A stretch of DNA of 64,000 bases from an uncultured Bacteroidales bacterium. GTDB taxonomy: Bacteria; Bacteroidota; Bacteroidia; Bacteroidales; UBA932. Of the stretch, positions 1 through 11,910 are shown piece after piece. Position 1 is the first letter of the stretch. Every line of letters starts with the position of its first letter. A program made the position numbers and the translations under genes. The notes under the pieces were generated by a model, which saw nothing but the letters and a program-made list of their open reading frames with translations, made no database searches and was not told the DNA's origin. The stretch covers positions 18,618 through 82,617 of the forward strand of contig CAMHST010000004.1 of assembly GCA_946187865.1 (NCBI GenBank). The letters are read 5' to 3'.

Positions 1-1
1 C

Positions 2-277
2 CAGATTTACTTCCGCCTGTCGGACGTGGCTGCCGGAAAACCCAACGGGGATGTGTTCGAGGTCACCTTCTTTGACGATATCCTGGCTACCGGCGGCACG
101 GCCTTGGGCATTGCAAAGGGGCTGGAGTCCCACAAAGTGGAGCTGGACGGCAAGCAGTACGGGATCAAGGTGACGGACTTTGTATTCCTGGTAGAGATAG
201 ATGACCTTCCCGGGCGTTCCCTGCTGGAGGGTATCGCGCCGGTAAAGTCCCTGATTCACGTCAGAGAGTCGGAGTAG
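2..277 (+). CDS. apt: Adenine phosphoribosyltransferase, C-terminal part (5' end outside window)
   Basis: Open frame from window start; PRPP-binding motif FFDDILATGGTA and C-terminal Apt-like sequence. Confidence 0.8.
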   Translation, partial: QIYFRLSDVAAGKPNGDVFEVTFFDDILATGGTALGIAKGLESHKVELDGKQYGIKVTDFVFLVEIDDLPGRSLLEGIAPVKSLIHVRESE

Positions 278-773
278 GGTCCGCAGAGCCGTCGGAGGCT
301 TTGAAGTCGAACGCTTTACCGTGCCAGGTCCAGGAGTAAAGGGCCTCCCCGCGGCGGATGGAGATCACTTGGCGGAACACCCGGATTTCCCCGGCATTTT
401 TCGCACCTGCCCGGCCGATGGAAACCCATCGGCCCTGGTCAAGGGTATAGACGGTGGCGTAAACGCTGCCGTCTGTTTTTCTTGCCACGACAAGTTCGGG
501 AATCCCGTCCCCGGTGAAGTCATGGATGCCCAGCGCGGTGTCCGGGCTCCCGTTTTCCAGCAAAGTCCCGTTCACGGAAACGCTTCCGTTGTCGGAGAGC
601 GCCGTGCACGGGAGATTCCCCGCCTTGAAATCCAAGGACCCGCCCGTACCGTAAATATAGCTCTCCAGGCCGATGATAAAGGTCTTGGAGGCATTGTCCT
701 GGTAGGAGCGGGTCTGGGCCCGCCCCGCTATGCACAGGAATAAAATGAAGATTGTTGAAAAAAGTTGCCGCAT
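261..773 (-). CDS. Secreted hypothetical protein with FG-GAP/VCBS-like motif
   Basis: 170 aa, signal peptide MRQLFSTIFILFLCIAGRAQ, motif ALGIHDFTGDGIPELVVA; overlaps apt tail by 17 bp. Confidence 0.6.
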   Translation of the reverse strand: MRQLFSTIFILFLCIAGRAQTRSYQDNASKTFIIGLESYIYGTGGSLDFKAGNLPCTALSDNGSVSVNGTLLENGSPDTALGIHDFTGDGIPELVVARKTDGSVYATVYTLDQGRWVSIGRAGAKNAGEIRVFRQVISIRRGEALYSWTWHGKAFDFKASDGSADPTPTL

Positions 774-779
774 AGATTC

Positions 780-788
780 GCAAATATA
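780..788 (-). promoter_or_regulatory. Bacteroidota-type -7 box (TATATTTG) for the minus-strand secreted protein
   Basis: Plus strand gcaaatata, 7 nt upstream of the minus ATG; mirrors the box at 802. Confidence 0.5.
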
Positions 789-797
789 GGGAAATAA

Positions 798-2306
<1,509 letters not shown>

Positions 2307-2309
2307 AAT

Positions 2310-3293
2310 ATGACAACAGGTAACGTCCGGCCCGCGACGATGGAGCGTATCACAACTCCGGAGCTGGCACAGAAATTCATCGAAGAACAAATTAAGGAAC
2401 TTCGTGCCCAGATTGGCGACAAAAAGGTGCTGCTGGCCCTCTCCGGCGGCGTGGATTCGTCGGTTGTGGCCGCCCTGCTCATCAAAGCCGTCGGTAAGCA
2501 GTTGGTGTCGGTGCACGTGAATCATGGTCTCCTGCGCAAGGGAGAGCCCGAGCAGGTGGTGCGCGTTTTCCGTGACCAGCTGAATGCCAACCTTGTGTAC
2601 GTAGATGCCACGGACCGCTTCCTGGACAAGCTGGCCGGCGTGGCCGACCCCGAGCAGAAGCGTAAAATCATCGGCGCGGAATTCATCCGCGTGTTCGAGG
2701 AAGAGGCCCGTAAACTGGAAGGGATCAGCTTCCTGGCCCAGGGAACCATTTATCCGGACATCGTGGAATCCGGTCCCGTCAAGTCCCATCACAATGTGGG
2801 CGGCCTGCCGGACGATCTGCAGTTTGAGCTTGTAGAACCCATCAAGCTGCTGTTCAAGGACGAGGTCCGCGTGGTGGGCAAGGAACTGGGCTTGCCGGAC
2901 AATATGGTATATCGCCAGCCGTTCCCCGGCCCCGGCCTGGGTGTCCGCTGCACCGGCGCAATCACGCGCGACCGCTTGGAGGCTCTGCGTGAATCCGATG
3001 CCATCCTACGCGAGGAATTTGCCAAGAACGGCCTGGAAGGCAAGGTATGGCAGTACTTCACCATCGTTCCGGACTATAAGTCCACCGGTGTGAAAGACGA
3101 CAAACGCAGTTGGGACTGGCCGGTGATCATCCGTGCCGTGAACACCCGTGATGCGATGACAGCCACCATCGAAGAAATCCCCTACAAGCTGCTGCATCAC
3201 ATCACCCGGCGCATCGTGACGGAAGTCCCCGGCGTGAACCGCGTACTGTACGACCTTACCCCTAAGCCCACGGGCACCATCGAGTGGGAATAA
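2310..3293 (+). CDS. guaA: GMP synthase ATP-PPase/dimerisation unit without GATase domain
   Basis: 327 aa; [10 protein letters not shown]-loop, [20 protein letters not shown]-terminal TGTIEWE; no class-I amidotransferase domain upstream in frame. Confidence 0.9.
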   Translation: MTTGNVRPATMERITTPELAQKFIEEQIKELRAQIGDKKVLLALSGGVDSSVVAALLIKAVGKQLVSVHVNHGLLRKGEPEQVVRVFRDQLNANLVYVDATDRFLDKLAGVADPEQKRKIIGAEFIRVFEEEARKLEGISFLAQGTIYPDIVESGPVKSHHNVGGLPDDLQFELVEPIKLLFKDEVRVVGKELGLPDNMVYRQPFPGPGLGVRCTGAITRDRLEALRESDAILREEFAKNGLEGKVWQYFTIVPDYKSTGVKDDKRSWDWPVIIRAVNTRDAMTATIEEIPYKLLHHITRRIVTEVPGVNRVLYDLTPKPTGTIEWE

Positions 3294-3301
3294 AATCTAT
3301 A

Positions 3302-3331
3302 GGCTAGTCTAAGGCGACTAGCCCTTTTTTT
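3302..3331 (+). terminator. Intrinsic terminator between guaA-like gene and pyrG (possible attenuator)
   Basis: GGCTAGTC-taaggc-GACTAGCC perfect 8-bp stem followed by c and 7 T. Confidence 0.85.
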
Positions 3332-3341
3332 GGTATATAAA

Positions 3342-4937
3342 ATGAAACAGACAAAGTACATTTTTGTGACAGGGGGTGTTGTGTCCTCACTGGGCAAGGG
3401 TATCATTTCTTCCAGCATCGGCCTCCTCCTCAAGGCCTGTGGCTACAAGGTGACTATCCAGAAATTCGACCCCTACATCAACATCGACCCGGGTACCCTC
3501 AATCCCTATGAGCACGGGGAATGTTACGTTACGGAAGACGGTGTAGAGACAGACCTGGACCTGGGCCATTACGAGCGTTTTACGGGTATCAGGACTACCG
3601 TGCACAACTCTGTTACCACCGGTAAGATTTACCAGGCGGTAATAGAGAAGGAACGCCGCGGAGACTATCTGGGGAAAACCATCCAGGTGGTGCCGCACAT
3701 CACCAATGAAATCAAGGACCGGATCAGGGCCAATGCCCTGGACGGAGATTTCGATTTCATCATTACCGAAATCGGTGGCACTATCGGCGACATGGAAAGT
3801 GCTCCTTTCCTGGAAGCCATCCGGCAACTGCGTTGGGAACTGGGCGGTCATTCCCTCTGCATCCATCTTACATATGTTCCGTATCTCAGGGCGGCCGGGG
3901 AATTGAAGACCAAGCCAACTCAGCATTCGGTGAAAGAATTGCAGGGTCTGGGCATCCAACCGGATTTCCTTATCCTGCGCACGGAAAAGCACCTGGATCG
4001 TGCACTCCTGCACAAGGTGGCGGCTTTCTGCAACGTAGACACGGACAGCGTAATCCAGAGCGAGGACCTGCCCAGCATCTATGAGGTTCCGTTGAATATG
4101 CATAGGCAGGGCCTGGACAGGACCATCCTGGCCAAAATAGGGATGGCCGATATGGCGGGCCACGAACAGCGACTTTCCCAATGGGAAGATTTTGTCCGAA
4201 AGGAAAAGGACCTGCAGGAAACGGTGAAAGTGGGATTGGTGGGAAAATACGACTTGCAGGATGCCTACAAGAGCATCCGCGAAAGCCTGCACATAGCCGG
4301 CATCCACACGGGAAGAAAGGTGGAGATCCAATTCGTGAACAGCGAGAACCTGAATATCTCCAACGTAGGGGAAACCCTGCGCGGGATGGATGGGGTGGTC
4401 ATCTGTCCCGGTTTCGGTTCCCGGGGAATCGAGGGAAAGATAGAAGCTGTAAACTATACCCGTACCCACGATATCCCCACCTTTGGAATCTGTCTTGGGA
4501 TGCAGATGATGGTGGTCGAATTTGCCCGGAACGTGCTGGGGCTCAAGGAGGCACATAGTTCCGAAATTAATCCGGAAACGCCTCATAATGTGATAGATAT
4601 GATGGAAGGCCAAAAGGCGCTTACCCATATGGGGGGGACGATGCGCCTGGGCGCCTATGCCTGCAGCCTGGCCGATGGCAGCAGAGTCCTGGAGATTTAC
4701 GGGAAGGAGCGTATCCGTGAACGTCATCGCCATCGCTACGAGTTCAACAACGCTTATCTGAGTCGATTCGAACAAGCCGGCATGCGCTGCAGTGGCCGGA
4801 ATCCGGAGAATAACCTGGTGGAAATCGTGGAAATCCCTGGACTGAAGTGGTTTATCGGCACGCAGTTTCATCCCGAATATTCGTCTACGGTGCTGGAACC
4901 GCATCCCTTGTTTATGGATTTTATCAAGAACTTGTAA
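3342..4937 (+). CDS. pyrG: CTP synthase
   Basis: MKQTKYIFVTGGVVSSLGKGIISSSIG; GATase domain with GFGSRGIEGK and FGICLGMQ. Confidence 0.97.
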   Translation: MKQTKYIFVTGGVVSSLGKGIISSSIGLLLKACGYKVTIQKFDPYINIDPGTLNPYEHGECYVTEDGVETDLDLGHYERFTGIRTTVHNSVTTGKIYQAVIEKERRGDYLGKTIQVVPHITNEIKDRIRANALDGDFDFIITEIGGTIGDMESAPFLEAIRQLRWELGGHSLCIHLTYVPYLRAAGELKTKPTQHSVKELQGLGIQPDFLILRTEKHLDRALLHKVAAFCNVDTDSVIQSEDLPSIYEVPLNMHRQGLDRTILAKIGMADMAGHEQRLSQWEDFVRKEKDLQETVKVGLVGKYDLQDAYKSIRESLHIAGIHTGRKVEIQFVNSENLNISNVGETLRGMDGVVICPGFGSRGIEGKIEAVNYTRTHDIPTFGICLGMQMMVVEFARNVLGLKEAHSSEINPETPHNVIDMMEGQKALTHMGGTMRLGAYACSLADGSRVLEIYGKERIRERHRHRYEFNNAYLSRFEQAGMRCSGRNPENNLVEIVEIPGLKWFIGTQFHPEYSSTVLEPHPLFMDFIKNL

Positions 4938-4939
4938 GG

Positions 4940-6019
4940 ATGGAGAACGTAAGACTGATACTTGAAGACGGCTCCGTCTTTCCGGCCCAATCCTTCGGAT
5001 ACAGGAAATCGGTTTCCGGAGAACTGGTTTTTTATACAGCCATGACCGGCTACCCGGAGAGCCTCACGGACCCTTCGTACAAGGGACAGATCCTGGTGCC
5101 CACCTATCCTATGATTGGTAACTATGGTGTTCCGCCCGGAGACGAGGAAAACGGCATTCCGCGTTTTTTCGAGTCCGACAGGATCCAATGCACGGCTCTG
5201 GTGATTTCCGACTATTCGGAGCACTGCAGCCATTGGGATTCGCAGCTTAGCCTGGGGGAATGGCTTAAGCGCGAAGGCGTTCCCGGCCTGTGCGGCGTGG
5301 ACACGCGGGCGCTTGCCAAAAAACTGCGCGAGAAAGGCTCTATGCTGGGAAAGATTGTGTTCGGGGAGGAGGATATCCCTTTCTACAACCCGGATAAAGA
5401 CAATCTGGTGGCGATGGTCTCCACCCCGGAGGTACGCTACTATGGCAAAGGCCGATACAAGGTGCTGATGGTGGACTGCGGGATGAAGAGCAATATTCTA
5501 CGCTGCCTGCTGAAGCACGACGTAACGGTGAAAAGGGTTCCCTGGGACTATGATTTCACGGGAGAGGACTACGACGGCCTGTTCGTCTCCAACGGTCCCG
5601 GCGATCCGGTGATGTGCAGGGCAACTGTGGAGCACCTGAAGGTGGCGATGCAAGGTGACAGGCCCATAATGGGCATCTGCCTGGGAAACCAGCTGCTGGC
5701 CCTGGCGGCGGGCGCCCGTACCTACAAACTGAAATACGGGCACCGCTCCCACAACCAGCCCGTACGGGTACTGGACACGCATAAATGCTACATTACTTCC
5801 CAGAATCACGGCTTTGCCATTGATGAGAAGACCTTGCCGGAGGACTGGGAACAGCTGTTCACCAACCTGAACGACGGTACCAACGAAGGGATAAGGCACA
5901 GGACCAAGCCCTTTTTTTCCACGCAGTTCCATCCGGAAGCGTCCAGCGGGCCCGTAGATACGGAGTCCTTGTTCGCCGTTTTTGTGGACAATATCAAAAA
6001 GTACAAAAATGAGGGATAA
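4940..6019 (+). CDS. carA: Carbamoyl-phosphate synthase small subunit
   Basis: ATG 2 bp after the pyrG stop; GICLGNQLLALAAG, SQNHGFA, TQFHPEASSGP. Confidence 0.95.
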   Translation: MENVRLILEDGSVFPAQSFGYRKSVSGELVFYTAMTGYPESLTDPSYKGQILVPTYPMIGNYGVPPGDEENGIPRFFESDRIQCTALVISDYSEHCSHWDSQLSLGEWLKREGVPGLCGVDTRALAKKLREKGSMLGKIVFGEEDIPFYNPDKDNLVAMVSTPEVRYYGKGRYKVLMVDCGMKSNILRCLLKHDVTVKRVPWDYDFTGEDYDGLFVSNGPGDPVMCRATVEHLKVAMQGDRPIMGICLGNQLLALAAGARTYKLKYGHRSHNQPVRVLDTHKCYITSQNHGFAIDEKTLPEDWEQLFTNLNDGTNEGIRHRTKPFFSTQFHPEASSGPVDTESLFAVFVDNIKKYKNEG

Positions 6020-9000
6020 GAGCATAAAATCCGTCTTGCTGCTGGGCTCGGGCGCCCTCAAGATCGGACAGTCCGGAGAGTTCGACTACTCCGGTTCGCA
6101 GGCCCTCAAGGCATTGAGGGAAGAAGGCATCAGGACCATCCTGGTGAACCCCAATATCGCCACGGTACAAACCTCCGAAGGCATAGCTGACCGTACCTAT
6201 TTCCTGCCTGTGACTCCGGATTTTGTGACCAAAGTCATTGCCTCTGAGCGGCCGGATGCCATTATGCTGGCCTTCGGCGGGCAAACTGCACTGAACTGCG
6301 GTGTGGAGCTCTATAACAGCGGCACCCTGCGGGATTATGGGGTAAAGGTGCTGGGTACTCCGGTGGAGGCTATCGTGAAAACCGAAGACCGGGATTTGTT
6401 TGCGCGTCATATGAAAGAGATTGGTGTAAGGACGCCGGACAGCGTGGCTGTGGAATCCGTGGAAGAAGCGTTGGAAGTGGTGGGCCGGATAGGATATCCC
6501 GTCATCGTCCGGGCCGCCTATACACTGGGCGGCCTGGGCTCCGGGTTCTGCTCCAATGACGCGGAATTGCGCGAACTGGCTGCCACGGCGTTCTCCTATT
6601 CTCCGCAGATTCTGGTGGAAAAATCCCTGAAAGGCTGGAAAGAGATTGAGTATGAGGTGGTGCGTGACCAATATGACAACTGCATCGCGGTGTGCAATAT
6701 GGAGAACTTTGACCCGCTGGGCATCCACACCGGGGAGAGCATTGTGGTGGCGCCGTCGCAGACTTTGAGCGACCATGAGTATCATTGGCTCAGGCAAACG
6801 GCTATCCGCATTGTGAGGCATATGGGTATTGTGGGCGAATGCAACGTGCAATATGCCCTGGATCCGGAGTCGGACGACTACCGGGTCATAGAAGTGAATG
6901 CGCGGCTGAGCCGTTCATCGGCCCTGGCTTCCAAGGCCACCGGTTATCCGTTGGCTTTCGTTGCGGCCAAACTGGGCCTGGGATACGGTCTGGACGAGAT
7001 TCCCAACGCCGTAACCAAGGTTACATCAGCCTGTTTCGAGCCTGCGCTTGACTATGTGGTCTGCAAGATTCCCCGCTGGGACCTGGGTAAGTTCGAGGGC
7101 GTCTCTAAACTGCTGGGCTCTTCCATGAAGTCCGTGGGCGAGGTGATGGCCATCGGCCGTACGTTTGAGGAAGCCATCCAGAAGGGTCTCCGGATGATAG
7201 GAAACGGTCTCCGGGGATTCGTGTGCAACCCGTTTACGGTGCCGGATGTGGACTATGAGCTTTCACACCCTACGGACAGGCGCATCCTGGCCATTGAGCA
7301 GGCCTTCCGGAAGGGATACTCCGTGGATGAGATCCATTCCAGGACGATGATAGACAAGTGGTTCCTCTACAGGCTGGAAAACATCCACAAATATGTTTCC
7401 GTACTGCAGGCAGTGGAAACCTGGGACCAACTGGATGCCCATCTTTTATCGGGCGTCAAAAAAATGGGCTTCTCAGACTGGCAAATAGGGAATCTCATCC
7501 TTCCCGGAGAGACCATCGAGAGCCATCAACGGGGCTTCCTGGTGAGGAAACACCGCCGGGAACTGGGTGTTCTCCCCTGCGTGAAACAGATAGATACCCT
7601 GGCCGGAGAATACCCTGCCCTCACCAATTACCTTTATCTCACCTATTCCGGCAGCGAGAACGACGTGGTTCACGAGAAGGATGGCCGGTCGGTGATTGTG
7701 CTGGGAAGCGGTGCCTACCGCATAGGCAGCAGCGTGGAGTTTGACTGGTGTTCGGTGACGGCGGTGAAGAAGATCCAGGAAATGGGGTACCGGGCCATTA
7801 TGATCAATTACAATCCGGAGACCGTAAGTACCGACTACGATGTCTGCGACCGCCTGTATTTTGACGAACTGTCGCTGGAGCGGGTTCTGGACATCTGCGA
7901 TATGGAGGCCCCCCTGGGCGTAATTGTGTCTACGGGCGGGCAGATACCCAATAACCTGGCCGTACCGCTCTCCCGGATGGGCGTACGGATCCTGGGCACG
8001 TCGGCTACGTCCATAGACAGGGCCGAGGACCGGGAAAAGTTCTCCCGCCTGTGCGACACCCTGGGGGTAGATCAGCCCCGCTGGAAGGAGCTGGATTGCA
8101 TAGAAGATATTTACTCCTTTGCCGACGAGGTCGGCCTTCCCATCATGATACGGCCTTCCTACGTGCTTTCCGGCGTTGCGATGAAGGTGGTTTCCAGCCG
8201 GGAGGAACTGCGTGACGCGCTCACCAACGCTGCCGTGGTGAGTCCGGAACATCCGGTGGTTGCCACGGAGTTCATTTCCAGGGCCAAGGAAGTGGAAATA
8301 GATGCTGTGGCCCAAAACGGCATCATAAAATGTTATGCCATCAGCGAACACGTGGAATTTGCCGGAGTCCACTCCGGCGACGCCACGGTGGTGTTCCCGG
8401 CGCAGAAGCTTTACTATGAGACCATCCGGCGCATCAAGCGGATATCGGCCAGGATAGCGGCGGCCCTGAACATTTCCGGCCCCTTCAACATCCAGTTCCT
8501 GGCCAAGGATAACGCGCTGAGAGTAATCGAATGTAACCTGCGGGCGTCCCGGAGTTTTCCCTTCGTTTCCAAGATCACCAAATTCAACTTCATCGGTATG
8601 GCTACGGAGATTATGCTGGGGAAAGAGGTGGAGCCTTATGGAAAGACGTTTGCAGACATTGATTACGTGGGTGTGAAATGCTCGCAGTTCTCCTTTGCCC
8701 GTCTTCTGCATGCCGATCCCATCCTGGGAGTGGATATGTCCTCCACGGGGGAAGTGGCTTGCATCGGCGACAATTATTACGAGGCCTTGCTCAAGGGAAT
8801 GCTGTCCGTAGGCTATACCATCCCCCCCATGGACAAAGGAATCCTGATATCCTCCGGTCCGGCCCAGTCCAAGGTGGAGCTGCTGGAGGCTTCCCAGATG
8901 CTTATTGCGAAGGGATATAAGATCTATGCTACCTCCGGAACGGCCGCCTTCCTGGAACTGAACGGTATCCACTCCGATGTATTGCACTGGCCGGATTCAG

Positions 9001-9236
9001 AAAAAATGCCCAATGTCCTTACCTATCTTCGGGAGAGGAAGATAGGCCTTGTGGTCAATATTCCCAAGAACTACAGCGCCCGGGAGCTGGAGAACGGTTT
9101 TGCTATCCGCCGGACGGCCATCGACCATAACATCCCGCTCATTACCAATGCCCGTCTGGCCGGCGCGTTTATCTATGCACTTTGCCAGCTGGGCACGGAT
9201 GCGCTCGCCGTGCGGGCGTGGAACGATTATCAATAA
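6009..9236 (+). CDS. carB: Carbamoyl-phosphate synthase large subunit
   Basis: 1075 aa; duplicated ATP-grasp, IGQSGEFDYSGSQA, C-terminal MGS-like domain; overlaps carA by 11 bp. Confidence 0.96.
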   Translation: MRDKSIKSVLLLGSGALKIGQSGEFDYSGSQALKALREEGIRTILVNPNIATVQTSEGIADRTYFLPVTPDFVTKVIASERPDAIMLAFGGQTALNCGVELYNSGTLRDYGVKVLGTPVEAIVKTEDRDLFARHMKEIGVRTPDSVAVESVEEALEVVGRIGYPVIVRAAYTLGGLGSGFCSNDAELRELAATAFSYSPQILVEKSLKGWKEIEYEVVRDQYDNCIAVCNMENFDPLGIHTGESIVVAPSQTLSDHEYHWLRQTAIRIVRHMGIVGECNVQYALDPESDDYRVIEVNARLSRSSALASKATGYPLAFVAAKLGLGYGLDEIPNAVTKVTSACFEPALDYVVCKIPRWDLGKFEGVSKLLGSSMKSVGEVMAIGRTFEEAIQKGLRMIGNGLRGFVCNPFTVPDVDYELSHPTDRRILAIEQAFRKGYSVDEIHSRTMIDKWFLYRLENIHKYVSVLQAVETWDQLDAHLLSGVKKMGFSDWQIGNLILPGETIESHQRGFLVRKHRRELGVLPCVKQIDTLAGEYPALTNYLYLTYSGSENDVVHEKDGRSVIVLGSGAYRIGSSVEFDWCSVTAVKKIQEMGYRAIMINYNPETVSTDYDVCDRLYFDELSLERVLDICDMEAPLGVIVSTGGQIPNNLAVPLSRMGVRILGTSATSIDRAEDREKFSRLCDTLGVDQPRWKELDCIEDIYSFADEVGLPIMIRPSYVLSGVAMKVVSSREELRDALTNAAVVSPEHPVVATEFISRAKEVEIDAVAQNGIIKCYAISEHVEFAGVHSGDATVVFPAQKLYYETIRRIKRISARIAAALNISGPFNIQFLAKDNALRVIECNLRASRSFPFVSKITKFNFIGMATEIMLGKEVEPYGKTFADIDYVGVKCSQFSFARLLHADPILGVDMSSTGEVACIGDNYYEALLKGMLSVGYTIPPMDKGILISSGPAQSKVELLEASQMLIAKGYKIYATSGTAAFLELNGIHSDVLHWPDSEKMPNVLTYLRERKIGLVVNIPKNYSARELENGFAIRRTAIDHNIPLITNARLAGAFIYALCQLGTDALAVRAWNDYQ

Positions 9237-9253
9237 AACACAACAACGGAGAT

Positions 9254-10522
9254 ATGAAACAGACAGATGTAGTTCTCGGCCTCCAGTGGGGCGATGAGGG
9301 CAAAGGTAAGGTGGTGGATTGCCTTGCCGCCGATTATAAAGTGGTAGCCCGCTTCCAGGGAGGGCCCAATGCCGGCCATTCCATCAGCTTCAATGGCCAG
9401 ATGCACGTGCTGCACACGGTCCCTTCCGGCATTTTCCGGGAGGATGTGGTGAATATCATCGGCAACGGCGTGGTGGTGGACCCGGTAATCCTTGCCGAAG
9501 AGATTGCAGCCATAGAAGCACAGGGAAAGGATGTCACCCACCGGCTGGTCATTTCCACCCGCGCCCATCTGATCCTTCCCACGCACCGGATGCTGGACGC
9601 TGCCAGCGAGGCGGCCAAAGGCGCCTCCAAGATTGGCTCCACCCTCAAGGGAATCGGCCCGGCCTATATGGACAAGACCGGGCGGAACGGCCTCCGGTTC
9701 GGAGATTTGATTTCGGGCAGCTTCCTGGAGAAATACCAGGTCCTCAAGAAGAAGCACCTGGGCCTGCTGGCGCAGTATCCCGGTTTTGAGTTCAACGTGG
9801 ATGAGTATGAGAAAAAGTGGCTGGAGGCCGTCCAGGGCCTGAAGCGCTTCAAGATAACGGACACGGAGTTCCTTGTGAACAAGTATCTTCAGAAAGACGT
9901 CGCCATCCTGGCCGAAGGAGCCCAGGGCTCGCTGCTGGATGTGGATTTCGGCTCGTATCCTTTTGTGACTTCTTCCAATACCATGGCGGCCGGCGTATGC
10001 ACCGGGCTGGGCATTGCTCCCTCCAGGGTGAACCGCGTGTATGGCATTTTCAAGGCTTACTGCACCCGCGTGGGCGGCGGTCCGTTCCCCACGGAACTGT
10101 TCGACGAAACCGGTGAGAAACTGCGGCAGACAGGCCACGAATTCGGTGCCACCACCGGCCGCCCCCGCCGTTGCGGCTGGCTGGACCTGGTGGCCTTGAA
10201 GTATGCCGTAATGATGAACGGCGTCACGGACCTCATTATGATGAAGTCGGACGTGTTGGACAGTTTTGATACCGTCAAGGTAGCCACCTCCTACCTGGTG
10301 GACGGCCGTTCCGTCAATACCTATCCCTATGACGGAGGTGTGGGCGCGACTCCGGTTTACACGGAGTTCATGGGCTGGAAACAGGACCTTACGGGCATCC
10401 GGGATTACGAATCCCTGCCGTCGGCTTTCAAGGAATATGTGGCCTTTATCGAACGGGAGACAGGCTGCCGGATCAGCCTCATTTCCGTAAGCCCCGACCG
10501 CGAGGACATCATTAAAAGATGA
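9254..10522 (+). CDS. purA: Adenylosuccinate synthetase
   Basis: MKQTDVVLGLQWGDEGKGKVVD, GRPRRCGWLDLVALKYA. Confidence 0.97.
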   Translation: MKQTDVVLGLQWGDEGKGKVVDCLAADYKVVARFQGGPNAGHSISFNGQMHVLHTVPSGIFREDVVNIIGNGVVVDPVILAEEIAAIEAQGKDVTHRLVISTRAHLILPTHRMLDAASEAAKGASKIGSTLKGIGPAYMDKTGRNGLRFGDLISGSFLEKYQVLKKKHLGLLAQYPGFEFNVDEYEKKWLEAVQGLKRFKITDTEFLVNKYLQKDVAILAEGAQGSLLDVDFGSYPFVTSSNTMAAGVCTGLGIAPSRVNRVYGIFKAYCTRVGGGPFPTELFDETGEKLRQTGHEFGATTGRPRRCGWLDLVALKYAVMMNGVTDLIMMKSDVLDSFDTVKVATSYLVDGRSVNTYPYDGGVGATPVYTEFMGWKQDLTGIRDYESLPSAFKEYVAFIERETGCRISLISVSPDREDIIKR

Positions 10523-11898
10523 CAAGTCAGCTGCACGAAGAATGTGGAGTGTTCGGCGTCTTTGGCGTCGAAGGGGCTGCCGATCTGGTACGGATCGGAC
10601 TCACGTTCCTGCAGCATCGGGGACAGGAGGGATGTGGAATCGCTTATACCGACGGAAAGGGAGAGCTTGTCCTCAGGAAGGACCAGGGGCTCGTATCCCG
10701 CGTCTTTCCGGAAGCCGTTCGGGGTGGGGGGCGCAGCGCCATCGGCCACGTGCGGTACGGTACCACCGGGGGTGGCGGAGTGGATAACGTCCAGCCTTTC
10801 CTGTTCTGCCGGCGGAGCGGAAGCTTTGCAACGGCGCATAACGGTAACCTGGTCAATGCCGATGAATTGATGCAAGCCCTTTCCACCCAGGGAGCCTTGT
10901 TTCACTCTTCTTCGGACAGTGAAATCTTCGGCGCCTTGCTGGGGAGTGGTTTGAAAGGAGGCGGAACCATCTCCGTGCCGCTATTGTCCCGTGTCCTGAA
11001 CCGGATTGACGGAGCTTTCTCACTGCTCGTCCTTACGGACAATGCTTTGTATGCCTGCAGGGACAAAACCGGCTTCCGTCCCCTGTCCATCGGGCAGCTG
11101 GGTGGAGGATATGTGGTGGGCAGCGAAAGCTGTTCGCTGGAAGCGGCCGGCGTCCATTCGATAAGGGATGTCAGGCCGGGAGAGATTGTCCGGATATCGG
11201 CCGATGGAACGGAGAGTTCCTTTTACTCTGCCGCCGCTCAATGCGCTATGTGCGCGATGGAGTATATTTATTTTGCCCGTCCCGACAGCGACATAGAGGG
11301 CCGCAACGTACACGCCTTCCGCAAGGAATCCGGGAAGATTCTCTATCGCGAAAACCCCTGTGAGGCCGATCTGGTTGTGGGGGTACCGGACTCCGGATTG
11401 AGCGCCGCCATAGGGTATTCCGAAGCCAGTGGCATCCCCCTGGAAATGGCTTTGGTGAAAAACGCCTATGTAGCCCGGACCTTTATCCAACCCACGCAGG
11501 AGATGAGGCTGAACGGCGTGCGGATGAAACTGTCTCCCGTGCGTTCGCTGATTGAGGGTAAAAGACTGGTGGTAATTGACGACTCCATAGTGAGGGGAAC
11601 CACTTCCCGGCAGCTGGTTCGGATGCTTAGGGAGGCGGGTGCAGCGCAGATTCACATGCGAATCTCCAGTCCACCCCTGAGGAACCCCTGCTATTACGGG
11701 GTGGACATCTCTTCCCGGAAAGAACTGATTTCCGCCAGTTTAACTGTGGAAGAAGTAGGCCGATATATAGGCGCCGACACCCTGTCCTTCCTCTCCGAGG
11801 CCGGCTTGATGGAGGCCGGAGGACGTTCGGATTTATGCATGGCCTGCTTCAGCGGCCGGTATCCCACGGATATTTATTCCCATGAAGATAACAATTAA
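10519..11898 (+). CDS. purF: Amidophosphoribosyltransferase
   Basis: HEECGVFGVFG N-terminal nucleophile Cys, VIDDSIVRGTTSRQLV PRPP loop; ATGA overlap with purA. Confidence 0.96.
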   Translation: MTSQLHEECGVFGVFGVEGAADLVRIGLTFLQHRGQEGCGIAYTDGKGELVLRKDQGLVSRVFPEAVRGGGRSAIGHVRYGTTGGGGVDNVQPFLFCRRSGSFATAHNGNLVNADELMQALSTQGALFHSSSDSEIFGALLGSGLKGGGTISVPLLSRVLNRIDGAFSLLVLTDNALYACRDKTGFRPLSIGQLGGGYVVGSESCSLEAAGVHSIRDVRPGEIVRISADGTESSFYSAAAQCAMCAMEYIYFARPDSDIEGRNVHAFRKESGKILYRENPCEADLVVGVPDSGLSAAIGYSEASGIPLEMALVKNAYVARTFIQPTQEMRLNGVRMKLSPVRSLIEGKRLVVIDDSIVRGTTSRQLVRMLREAGAAQIHMRISSPPLRNPCYYGVDISSRKELISASLTVEEVGRYIGADTLSFLSEAGLMEAGGRSDLCMACFSGRYPTDIYSHEDNN

Positions 11899-11910
11899 AA
11901 CATATTGGAA

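Noticed and set aside
2310-3293. Considered as a pseudogene fragment of guaA
   Set aside because: Intact start, stop, P-loop and C-terminal dimerisation motifs and a normal operon position; better explained as a functional ATPPase-only paralogue.
3387-4904. 505-aa minus-strand ORF opposite pyrG
   Set aside because: Shadow ORF from codon bias on the opposite strand of an unmistakable pyrG; no family-like motifs.
7473-8987. 504-aa minus-strand ORF opposite carB
   Set aside because: Antisense to conserved carB; His/Gly-rich low-complexity composition typical of spurious ORFs in GC-rich DNA.
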